From Trochalopteron elliotii (lineage: Eukaryota; Chordata; Aves; Passeriformes; Leiothrichidae), in contig JANPWX010000358.1 in NCBI GenBank assembly GCA_024734555.1, positions 191,165 through 255,164 of the forward strand: a stretch of 64,000 nucleotides of DNA, given 5' to 3'. The notes under the pieces were generated by a model. It worked only from the letters and a program-made list of their open reading frames with translations, ran no database searches and was not told the DNA's origin. Position numbers and translations under genes: made by a program. Shown here piece by piece: positions 49,613-60,982 of this stretch (the first letter of the stretch is position 1; each line of letters starts with the position of its first letter).

Positions 49613-52600
49613 CAGGAGGGAAGGCAGAAACTGAGAGTAACACAGAGATTTCAAAGATCCTGACTGTCTCTCATCTGGTCGTGTGTGTCTGAGTACAAGG
49701 AATGAGAAGCAGATGAAGGAATTCTTGGCAATCTGTCCTGTGTGACATCCCATGTCAGCAGGTCTCTCTGTCTGTCTGACTTTATCTTTTCTTCAATCTT
49801 GCAACTTCACAGCAAGCTGGGAGTCTGCCAGAAAGGTTGTGAGCTAAGTAGGTGACAATGAGACACAATTGCAGAAGCTGTAATAAGCAGTATTGATTTT
49901 GAATAAACACGTGAGTAATATTGACCTGGAGGAGCTCTCTCTTAACAAGTGGAAGGACTGACTGAATCCAAAGGATGGAAAAATGTAAGTCCCTCTCTGG
50001 AGCTGGGTAAGGCTGGTTTTAGTCACAGATATGAAATCGAGGTCTGTTTCTATCATCCTTTTTTTCAGTCCTGTTGGCAGATAAGAGCTACAGGCTTTGA
50101 AATTGAATGAAAAATAAAAAAAAGTTTTAGATGGATTGGTAGAGGAAGGGGGACAATGAACAGAACAATGTAAGCAAATGGTGAACAAATCATGGTTCAG
50201 AAGAGGTGGCCATCTGAATGCTACTGAAACGTTAAAAGGAAAAAGAATGTTTACGTGCAGAAAAAAGGAGCTCACAAATGAGGCCATAATGCTTATAAGT
50301 AATTAAAAATAAAACTAAACCCAAACTCAAAACCAAACACAATCCCCCCTACTGTTTCAGGTCCACACCCTCAGGTCCTCTCAGGATAAATGGAGATATC
50401 CCATGGACTCAGTGGACTTTAAACTGGGCTAACAACTCAGGAGTTAGAAACACTGAAATCAGTCAAGTGAGACACAATGGAAAATTATCATGTTGCCATT
50501 ATTTCTTGAACTAAGGCAGAAGTGCCTTAACACTTCCCGTTTCTTGATGAGCACATTCCATTTCTTTGGGTTAAGGATCCAACTCTCACCTCTGAGATTT
50601 GCTTGGGACACCTCTCTGTCCAGGCAGGCAGCCAAAGAAATGTTTCTGCCCTGGGTGCTGCTGCAAAATGACTTCAGACCATTCATGCAAAACTCAAAGA
50701 TCACCATGGACCTCAACACTGGACCCTACAACTCTGATATCCCATGGATATCTGGATTATATTATGTGCAGTAATACCACAGATGCCTGGCACAGAAATA
50801 AAGAGTTTGAGCTCCTTTGCATAAAATCACACATAAAGGAAAAGTAGGACATCTGGGAGGCAAAACCCCCATTTCTTACAACTCCCTGGTTGTTTTTTCT
50901 GTATGGCAGCAAGAAGGCTGCTGTATGCAACAGGGGTCTGCTGAAATGAGGGCATCCCTTCTGCACATGCATATTCAAAGACTAAAGAGAAAGCTTTGAA
51001 ATATTTTCAGAAAAGGGGTCAATTATGTAGATTTTACATGGCTTGTTATTAAGGCCAAAACTCACATCATTTTCACAAGGGCTGGAGGATACCAAGGCAA
51101 AGATGTAAGGGCTGGAGTCCAGATTTGCCTGGAAGAAGGGAGGGAGAATCAAAACATTGTTAATTATATCCTCTCAAGAAAGGGCTTGTGGTGCTAGGAA
51201 TTCATCCCAAGAGGGTAATTTCAAGGCTACAAATTGTAATATATATTATTGCTGGTCTAAGCAGGAGCAAGGAGGAATTCCAGCTGTGGAACCTTTGGTA
51301 GCTTTTTGCAGGGGACTCTAGTTGTAAATTAAACAACTTATTTCGGAGAATATGATATCCTTCCCCCAGCCTGGCTGAAGTCTTTAGCACCAATACAGTA
51401 ATGACTTGAAAGAAAACTAGTCAACAATGATTTTGTTGGGCTTTACAAATGCTTTGATGAATTTTGTTACAAAGGCTTTCAAGGAAAACAGAGGCATTTG
51501 ATGAAAGGTAAAGTATTATGCCATTGATTAAAAAACTGGCCAGAACAAAAAAACAGAGCAGGAATGACTAGTTAGTTATTACAATGCCAAACACATAACA
51601 AAAGGATATCAGAGGGAACATGTTAACCATCTTTTCAAGCATAAATAAAAGATTTCATTTAGAGGAATTAAGACTATTATATTTCTTTTATATCCAATGA
51701 AAACTCCAGAAGTATTGCTTTTCTCAATTAATATTGTACACATTTGGAGGTTATTAGAAGGGTACTGAAAATATGGTGCCTTGAAGGGAAGAAAAAGCTG
51801 GGTTTTATACTGTCCTGTCCAGATTTTGATGTATTTCTTAAGTCTAGGAAGGAGGGCTGGGTCTTGGTGTTGGAAAAGTGTTTTTGTGTTCAGTTTACAC
51901 AGTGCAAAAAAGGAGAATGGAGAATGGGTGGGAGCAATCAACACTTCCTACCTGGACCAAAACCCCACAATAGGTACAATGTTACATTTGGATAGCAATG
52001 AAAATTTAAAACCCCAACAGAGCAGCTTGCAGTTCCACAGCTGATCAAAATTGATCACATAAAACCATTTTTCAGTGGCAAAGCAGATTTCAGCTAAAGA
52101 TTTAAAGATTATTAACAAGACCCAGTTTTCTCAAAAAGCTAAAACATTTGGGCCAGATAGTAATTTTCAGAGGAAAATGTGGAATCTTATGATGTACACA
52201 TCTTTACATCAGAGGGAAAAACATTTTCTGATCAGCTTTGTAGGCCCTACTATTCCTGACTTCTTAGCATGAATCAGCTCTGAGTAAGGAAATGATAGGA
52301 TAGTGCTATAACACTTTTCTTCTAGAGATGTCAAAACATTTCCCAAAGGCACTGATATCTCTTCACCACAGGAAGACTGAGGAGAAGGAGGAGAGCTGAA
52401 GGAGTTTCTTAAAGCCAGTGTGAGGAGTGAGACCTACACATCCTAGTTCCCCATGCAAATGCCCTTTCCAGTAAATTGTGGGGTATGTTATGATCAAATT
52501 AAAACTTTCGAGTTGATTTTTCAGAGTTGGCAAAAAGAGGCAATGAATAGTCACAATTAGAAAGCTAACTCTGAGTTTTTCTAAAGAGGAAAAGTATAGG

Positions 52601-54560
52601 ATTGCCCATTTATCTCCAAACTGAACCGAAGACTGTAGGACTCTGCGTGAGCATTGTTATTTTCCTTTATCAGCAAGGCATTGTTTTGTTGCATGAAATC
52701 TGTATGTTCAATAGATTTGATTTTCCAAGCAGCTGGGCTATCTTGCACTGTGAAGACTCTCTCTTAATCTCAATTGCTGTGCTTTTCTCAGTGCCGTTCC
52801 CAGCTGCTCAGAAATAAGCACAGTGCTTTCATCTGTCTTTTCGTGCTCTTATTAGGTGTGACAGTCATAACAATACCTGTATGTAGGAAAATGTGCAGGT
52901 TTTAATTTGGTGGGGTTTTTTTAAAATGTGATTGTCAAAAAATATGGGTGAAAAGGTGTTACTTTTAAATAATGAAAGTTCTAATGATCACACTAATGAT
53001 GTATTTCTTTAGAGGGACGGGCTTTTTTTTTCAGTTTGCTCTAATTGCAGCCAATCCTTATTTACCCACAGGAGACAAGGGAACAGAAAAGAGCTGAAAT
53101 ATGCAGAGCTGGGCCATAGGTGCTTTCCAAGTGAAGGTGATACACAATTAGGATTAATGTATGTATCTGATCCTTTGGCTTCTGGCAAACATCTTTTGAG
53201 ACACTAGACTGTTGATCAGCCACTTTTTTTCCTGTCCTCCTAAACCTTTTTGTGTAAAGAACCCTCCTCATGACATGAGGCAGCCATGATTTTAGAGAAT
53301 ACCCACTGGCATGACTGAAGTACCAACTCAACAGGAGAGAAAGGGGGAGAAAAACTCCTTGGGAGGACGGGATGCTTCAGTGAAAGACTCTTTGCTCTGA
53401 AACCAAACAGTGTTCTATGCCATAATCAAGTGCTTAGAAAACCAAGCTGGAAATGCCTGAAAATTTGTGTCAGCCTTGCAGCTATCCTGGAGGCAGAGCA
53501 ACTGCAATGGGAGACACAGATCCCTCTGAAAGGTTTCAGTATGTGGTGTGTTGTCATTTCTGCTCAAGTTTCCACCTTTCAGTTCAAGGAACTGTTTCAT
53601 AACCCAAACCTGTAAAGGCAGGACCAAGGGTTTTGCTGTCCAGAAAGGATCAAACATGTGAAATCTTCAGTTATGGTAAAGTGGTGGCACAGACTTGGCC
53701 CAGACATTTTTCTCCTTGAAGCCCTGGGGAAGAGAGTAAAGAGAAGGCTTTGCCAGGAAGCAGGAAGCAATGTGTTCAGGAGGGAGGATGGAGGATTAGA
53801 TTTGCAAAGGTGTCCACATTTGCATTTCCTACCAATAGTTACAGCATGCAAAGTAAATTCCCTTTTGGAGACTTTTCTGGGCTGCAGTGTTGCCAGTGGC
53901 TCAACAGAACAGGCTGCACTTAAACCACAGTGAGTGAGAAGTCACCACACACCCAGCTCAGCGTGCCCAGCTATTGGAGTGCTATCCTGGGGGCCAGAAA
54001 GTCTTTGTCCCACTTCTCTAAAGCCAGCAGATGCCAGGCAGAGCTCTGAGAAATGTAGCTCCAAAAAAAGAGGATGTTCTCTTCTCTGGACCACAGTCAC
54101 ACTCCTGTCATTGTAACAAAATGTGTGAGACAAGGAAATAGTGATAGAATGTACATTTGCTCTGGAAATGTCACCATCAGGGCTTAAGTTAATGTCATTT
54201 GGATTAGAGGGGGCTATTCACATCAGCTGGGAATGTGGCCAACAAACTAAGACAGACAAGTAGGTACGAAGCCAGTCTGCATGCTATTCACTTTGAAATA
54301 TTTTCCTGTTTTCTTACTGCAACTGTATTTCTGAAATATATGCTCAGCACACACCCACTGTGGGCTTTTTCAACATCTATCCAATGCAATATCTGGCCCC
54401 TGTATTTTACATGTAGTGATACTGAAACTTTAGATACCTGAGGCTACAATAAGGACTGTTAAACATTTTTCTTTTCTATGTGAAACTCAAGAAAGCAGCT
54501 GATCTACACAATAGCCTATTCTGCATTCTTAAAGGCTTATTGATAAAGGTTTGATCTACA
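49613..54560. other. Unique non-coding DNA
   Basis: No gene recognised. A 147-codon minus-strand frame at 49844-50287 is discussed under rejected items. An octamer-type ATTTGCAT word is present near 53819. Confidence 0.55.
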
Positions 54561-54582
54561 GCCCAACCCTCCTGGGTTGGGC
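54561..54582. repeat. Perfect hairpin, 9-bp arms, 4-base loop
   Basis: GCCCAACCC (54561-54569) and GGGTTGGGC (54574-54582) are exact reverse complements around TCCT. G/C-rich arms make it a stable small stem. Arms of this length are not rare by chance. Confidence 0.85.
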
Positions 54583-55860
54583 AGCCCAGGGCAAAATAGG
54601 CCTTTGTGTAATGTACTTTACTGAAGTTTTTTAACAAAACAGATTACCAGCAAAAGCGTTATTTTGCTAGCCCAAGTGTGCCTAAGGACTTTGCCTACGT
54701 AAGAAAAACTGATTTAAAAAAAAACAAACAAAAACACACAACCAAGCAAAGAACAAAATGCAGTAAGTTACTTCTCACCAATGGTCTGGAAAATGGCACT
54801 GCAAGCAGAAACAGGAGTCCTGCATTAGACTTTCTCTAGCAGCAAATCAGTCTTCCCCTTCTCGTGTGTGTTTGCTCCTTCTGCTGTCACTTACTGCTCT
54901 TCACAGGGCAGATAACATAAACCTCATGAATTCACTTTTACTTTTTTTTCCCTTGCATGTTTTTTTCTTTTACTTGGGATTCTTCTTCTAATCCAACATC
55001 TCCCAAATGAATGGGCACACAAATTTTGGGGACTGGGGAATGGATTTGGGTTTGGACAGGATGGGGAAGGACAGGAGCCCCTTCACTTGCTATTCCTAGA
55101 TAAATCATCCCCTTATATCCTAGACTGCATGTCTGACACTCGTGTTTAGAGGCTGCAGTGCTACAGGATGAACTTTCCTTGGGTGAGACAGTTTTACCTC
55201 CCAGATGGTTATCACCAGTGCCTAATAAATCCAGTGATGCTTCTAAGTGACCTTTTAAAGTGAAGATCACTTAATTATCTATTGGACACTGATTCAGAGA
55301 AAAAAATATATATTCTGTACATTTTTTCAAAGCACAAGATGTTAAGCATGTTTTTAAAGTGTATTAAAATTAGAAAAACATCCTTTGATAGATTTCCAAA
55401 TCTACATTATGTCCTGCAGGAATTAACAAGTGCCTTGAGGTGAAACTATGGCAACTCAGTAGAGGTCAGCTCTGGCAGCCAAGCACACCCTAAAGACTGA
55501 CTGGATTAGGTCTATGTCTATGAGGCAGAAAAGGAGAGGCTGCTGTTCTCTTGGACATGCAGCATTTGCCAGGCAAGGGCAAAGCAGTGGCCAAGGGCTG
55601 CCCAGGTAAGGATGTTGAGCACAGATGGCCTCACTCCCCCTTTTCCACAGTTAGCCACAGATGTAGCTGGTACTGGTGGGGATGCCCCATTAACAGGCTA
55701 AGCAGGACAATAAGGAGCAGCTTGCTGGTGATTTTTAGTGAGGGAGAAAAAAAAGAGATCTAAAAATGTATTCGTGCCTGGCAGGGTTGATCCACAAAAC
55801 TAATCCTTTGCATTTCTTTTGCATCTTCCATCTGTGATTTCACAGTTAATTGACTTATCC
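54583..55860. other. Unique non-coding DNA
   Basis: Nothing recognised. A donor-like CAG|GTAAGG lies at 55605-55613 after a weak acceptor-like CATGCAG near 55562. A 110-codon minus-strand frame at 54938-55270 is unrecognised. Confidence 0.55.
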
Positions 55861-55997
55861 ATGCAATGTTCCTCTGAGGTATAGATTATCTTCACTTTCC
55901 TTGTGATAAACCCGAGTGCGTAGGGGTTTGAGACGTAACTTGCCCTAAACCCTCAAGGGATTACAAGGCAGAGCACAGAGCAGACCTGGGTCCCTCC
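55861..55997 (-). repeat. MIR-type SINE remnant, antisense
   Basis: Order of blocks follows antisense MIR: 'caatgttcctctgaggtatagattatcttcac' for 'caaccctgtgaggtagatattattatccc', then 'gtaacttgccctaaaccctcaagggattacaaggcagagcacagagcagacctgggtccctcc' for 'gtgacttgcccaaggtcacacagctagtaagtggcagagcc...cccaggtctcc'. The copy is worn but its length and block order agree along about 135 bp. Confidence 0.6.
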
Positions 55998-58373
55998 TTT
56001 GCACCCTCAAGGTGGGTTCCCTTTTCCCATGGAGACACACAGCAAGTCATGCTCCACATGGCTGTGAGCCACCACGCTGCACCCAGTGCCCCTCACCTTT
56101 GCCCAAACACTTCAGCAGGAATTTGTGGGTCTGTCCAGAGCATGAAGTGTGGAGCTGCTCTTGTTCCACACGTGTGAGCCCTGAGGTACAAGTCAGGCCA
56201 CTCTTCATGGACAAATGCCACAGCCCCCATCATGTGGCTGGGTTTATTTTTAGCTATCCCAGAGTCAATACCCACACAGCAACACCGGCCACATCGATCC
56301 CGCTGACGCTTTGGAGATCAATGTTTGTAACAGCCCTGGCTACAGCTCTTTGGGGTGATCAAAGCTCCATCCTCCACTCCTAAGGCTGAACTTCATCCCT
56401 CTGGAAGCCGTGGGTTACATGCTTTGGGTTACACCTGCATAACTCCTGTCAGGACTCATAGAAGACAAGCATCAGCTGCTTTTGGATCAGTAGCAGACAA
56501 GCCCCATGCCATGTATTTCTTTCCTTGACTAAACTGACTCCTTCCCCAGACCTTTAGCTGTGTCTTTGCACAATGATGATGCCTTTTAAATTGTTTTTAA
56601 TAAGCAAAGTAACATAAAGAGGGAAGGAGAGCTAAGTGGTCATATCATCACAAATGCAGTAGCAGGTGAAAAGCAGGTGAGGAAACACTTCACAGGAAAT
56701 TGGAAAGAAAGTTAGGTGCCTAGCAGTCATTACATACAGGTGATGCTAAGACTTCAGTGTAATGTTAATTAACTGTTTAATTTACTGAACTTTGCAAAGT
56801 TAATGACCTTTGCAAATATCTAAAAAAAAGGTTTCAGACAGATTTCAGGTTTTTGACATGTTGTAGAACACCTACCATTATTTTTAAAAGTTCAGCTCCA
56901 TCATCACAGTGATTGCTTTTCTTATTGCATGCAAGGTATTTCAGATGGGCAATCAGGGTGTTAGGCTAATGAGCAGAAACCTTAATGAGATGCTGTCATC
57001 CTTATTTCTGCCAGGATTGTGGCACAAGAAACACACAAAAATTTACATTTTTCTTAGGCAGTAAGGGCACATGTCACCTTTTCCTAGCACAGGTCAAGGG
57101 AACTGAGCCTTAGGAGTGCCAATTCATTCCACTTACTATAAAGAAATGGTAATGGACAGGCTAAGGTGGAGCCAGTCACACTGTAGATACTTGAAGCTGG
57201 CTGAGATGAATCCCACCTCTGACCTATCTTGGTGAATTTTCTTGTTGTTTTCAGATAAAGAAAGACTGAGGTCCCCGAATTTTAACAGCATCTAATAGTG
57301 CCATGAAATCCAGCATTGGCTATTAATTCAAATGAGGCTTTTATGCAAGTGGGGATTGTTGTTTAGGCTGAAAACAAGCTGATGATATATATTCATTATA
57401 TGTAGAAGCTCTCCTGTGCCTTCTTGGGGATGCTGTGCCGGCATCTTTATTTTATATCTTTATTGACATCCTGGGAGATGCATAAATGTCCCATTAGCCC
57501 CTGCCCCAAGGAACTGAATCTGGGAATTTCATGAAAAGGTTTGCAAGGCCCAAGAGTTTGAATGAGCTGAATGACCCTCTGATTTTCTTTAGCTCTTATC
57601 CTCTTTCCAATGTCAGTGAAACCTTGGTCAGAAACAATCACAGACAGAACATGCAGTGACCAATAGCTGGGTGGCCAAAGGGCATCACCAGGGGGGCTTG
57701 GAGCCCAAAGAGGACAGTGACACAAGGAGGGGCTCACAGGCAGCTGCTGAAGCAGCCACGGGCATAGTTAGAAATATCCACTACAACATAAGGCAACATG
57801 CTACCAACATCAGCTTTTATTTGGGGGAGTGGTGGGAGCCCCATTTGAGATGAAAGGGAAGGGATGTCTGGCTCCTACCCCAGAAGGTAAATCTAAGTGA
57901 TAGTGATGACTCTGAGTTTCAAGCAGTTCTCTGATTCTAGAGAGTGGGATTCATTAGGGATGAACAAATGAATATAAAAATACTTAAAAGTGAAAAAAAT
58001 GTAGGATTATCACAAGGAAAAATGGTATCACATGTTTCCCTTGGTCCTGTGCTCTGGCATCTGATTTTGTCCTGTGAAGCACTCCATCAAATAAGGGGAG
58101 TGCAGGATCTACCTCAGACTCTATCATCTGTGGGATCCTCCTGCCTACAGGGTGTTTTACATGCAGATACACCTTCTGAGACTGCAAAATTCTGCCCCAG
58201 CCTTCACCCTCAGAGGGATCAGAACTGCACATACACTTTGTACAAGAGATGGTGTCTGGTGGCTCTTTTCAGTTGGGGTTCTGATTTGTGTCAAAATTAA
58301 CCCAACTTTTAAAGATTAAAGAATCTCTACAGAAATAATATTTTGCAGGACTCCTTTTGGGCAACCCCAGATC

Positions 58374-58377
<4 letters not shown>
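55998..58377. other. Unique non-coding DNA
   Basis: No recognised gene or repeat. Frames up to 123 codons (56012-56383 +) and 118 codons (57944-58300 +) are unrecognised. Confidence 0.55.

Positions 58378-58449
<72 letters not shown>
58378..58449 (+). repeat. Pure (ATT)24 microsatellite
   Basis: Seventy-two bases of uninterrupted ATT. The minus-strand frames give a long asparagine run or isoleucine run that is purely the repeat. Such long pure trinucleotide arrays are normally highly variable between individuals. Confidence 0.98.
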
Positions 58450-60960
58450 TTGTACTTTCTCAACCCTTTTCTTACCCTTGTCCCTGCCTTCAATTTTTGC
58501 CTCATGCTGAGCCCTTCTGTTCATTCCCTCCTTTTCTCCTCTTCCCCAGGCCAAAATACCACAGTGCAGGATTTGCACACTTGTAACAATATTGCACTTC
58601 AGAAAAATGGCTATTTTTCTCTTAATGCCTTGTCTGCCCTGTGAAAGCTGATCTCCTCTTCCAGCACACAGAGAGATGTGTCTAGAGAGCATCAAGTGCC
58701 TTTATGAGGATTTGCAGAGTATCTGGGAGTCACTTTGCATCAGAGGTTTTTTTTTTTACAGACATGAGGTGGCTATAATCAGGTTTCTAACTGAGAGCAT
58801 AATAGCTGTGCTTTAGCAGAGTTGTAGCTTTGGGAAATGGTGTTTAATTTGACAGAGATATTGACAGGGATGGGATTGGAGTCTTTTACATTGGGAAGAA
58901 AGCTTCTGTTATCCTGTTTTGTTGATTTCTTCTTGCAAACCAAACACAAACACTCAGTGTTTGTTGCTTTCTACATCATGCCCTGTTTGAATGGTTACTG
59001 AAGTGGATGAATAAATCATCTGACTGTTGAAACTGCATACATAGACCTAATGCTCTAGTGAAAGGCTTTGTGTGTGTTTTGACTGCTAACATCCAGAACA
59101 GCAAATATACCTAGCAGCAAAAGAAAAATATAGCTCAGTTGCTATTTAAGGAAGGAAGCCCCTTCATATTTCTAGCACATGTTTTGTCAGAAGACTAAGA
59201 AGGGTGCTTAGCCTCGTCGTTGTACCTGCTGGGAGACAGGACCACCAGAGGCCATTTTCTCTGCCGGGGCACAGATTTTCCACAGCAGTTCTCAATTTGA
59301 GTCTGTGAGCCCCATCTCTACAACCCCCATTTTTCATCTGTAGATCCTCAAATCATCTATAGATCCTCCCAGTGGGCCAGGATGGAGGCAAGAAAAAAGA
59401 AGGTAGACAGAGCCTTGCCCAAGCCACTGAGCCAGAGCCTGATCCTGGGAATCTGCTTCTTCAAACACAGCAGTCCCCATCTCTGCTGAGGTGGCTTATT
59501 TCTGTGGTAGAGAGGCAGCTTTTCCTTCCTAAACTGCTGCACTGGCTTAACTGGAATCCTGATAACAATGGCTGAGATCATTGATGGTCATAGAGATAAA
59601 TCCCTTTCAGTTATTGGAGGAGGGTGGACAGACCCTGATGGTCCTGCCAAGCAGGACAGGGTGCTGAACTGGCTCTGCTCTAACCCAGTCTTCTCACACT
59701 TGTACAGTGACCTGTGGTCCTCAGATATGACTTTTTTATGTCTGCCATCCAGATTTAGAAAGCAGCTAAGTCAGTCTTATTAATACCTTGAGACTTTAAT
59801 ATTCATCATGCTGCTTTTGCTTTTGTGGAAAAAGCCTAACTCTTCTGGGAAAAAAAGCAGGTCATTAGAGCCTTAAAGATGAACTTCAGTAAAATAACTC
59901 ATGTTTCTAGCCCTTACTTGAATTGGTGCCATGTAAGGGTAAGTGGCAAATGATTTTGAAAGCACTTACTCATGCAAATGCTGCATCAGTGGAACAGCTT
60001 GCAAAGAACAGGGGTGTGTCCCCTCTTAACCTCCTCAGAGACCAGTCCCTCTCCCTATCTGAAACCACAGAGCAGATCTCAAAGGACTGCACTGGCAATC
60101 TTGGAGAGGAAAACCTTTCTTCATTTTGAAAATACGCCCCACAACCAGCAACAAATAAACACAGTTCCAGTTTCTCAGTGCTGTAAAAGCAACACACCCA
60201 GTACAGCACTGCTCCTCCCCTTGCATCACCGACAGAACTGCCAGCTGAACTGCGCCTCCATCCTTGGTGCCTTGGCGTGGTACCAAGCAGGATAGATAAG
60301 CCTTTGGGATCCCAGCAGCTTTTCCAGGGCTGCTAAGCTCAAAACAGAGCCCAGTGCCTTGCTACTGGCCAGTAAAAAGAGCACATTTCACTCCTAAAAT
60401 CATCACTAAGGATCTGGCCTTTCTGAGAACAAAGCTTTATATTTGCCAGGAGATTGCTTCAGAACGTGATCTGATACATAACATATTTTTAACCTTGTTT
60501 ATAACTTAATCTATAGCTAAAGAGGAGACTGAAGAGGAAGTGCCATCCCAGAGCACAACCCACAGTCAGTGCCAGGCTGCATCCTCCTGGCACCTCTGGA
60601 GATGGGAGTCCCCAAGCTGGCAGTGCTGTGAGCTGTACCCACATGGGTGGGTACCTCTTCCCAATGCCACCCCAGCCAGTGCTGTTCTCACTTCCCTTTG
60701 CCATTCTCAACCTCTGCTTTTGTAAAAATGTGTCATAAAATAAAGCACATAAAATTGTTGATAGTTTGGGCTTTTGGGTGGTTAGACCCCATTTTCTTCA
60801 TTGTTCACCATTTAGGGGAAAAGGACAGAAGAAAGGAATTTCAGGACATTTTCAGGTGTGTATTTCTCCTGAATGAGTGAATGAAAGTTTGATTGATCGA
60901 TTGATTCATTTCTTTTCTGCAGCACAGGAAATTAGTTGTTGAAAACAGGTATTTTTTAAT
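58450..60960. other. Unique non-coding DNA
   Basis: No gene recognised. A possible polyadenylation signal is listed separately at 60739-60744. GATT/GATC words cluster near 60888-60908. Confidence 0.55.
60739..60744 (+). terminator. Possible polyadenylation signal AATAAA
   Basis: AATAAA is followed within 15-45 bases by a T/G-rich stretch (TTGTTGATAGTTTGGG...TTTTGGGTGG), which is the pattern of a cleavage site with a downstream element. No upstream gene is seen, so a non-coding transcript end or chance are both possible. Confidence 0.2.
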
Positions 60961-60982
60961 GGGGAGGGGAGGGGAGGGGGGG
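60961..60982 (+). other. G-quadruplex-type run
   Basis: GGGG-A-GGGG-A-GGGG-A-GGGGGGGG followed by AAG satisfies the four-run G-quadruplex pattern with single-base loops, the most stable loop class. Confidence 0.85.

Noticed and set aside
49844..50287. 147-codon minus-strand frame with a string like a LINE endonuclease (Leu-Asp-Phe-Ile-Ser-Val-Thr-Lys-Thr-Ser-Leu)
   Set aside because: The key Glu of the usual Thr-Glu-Thr-Trp motif is Lys, the Trp is absent, no other endonuclease or reverse transcriptase motif follows, and the nearby CR1 copy is truncated well before this point.
58269..58695. Poly-asparagine and poly-isoleucine proteins
   Set aside because: They are produced entirely by the (ATT)24 repeat.
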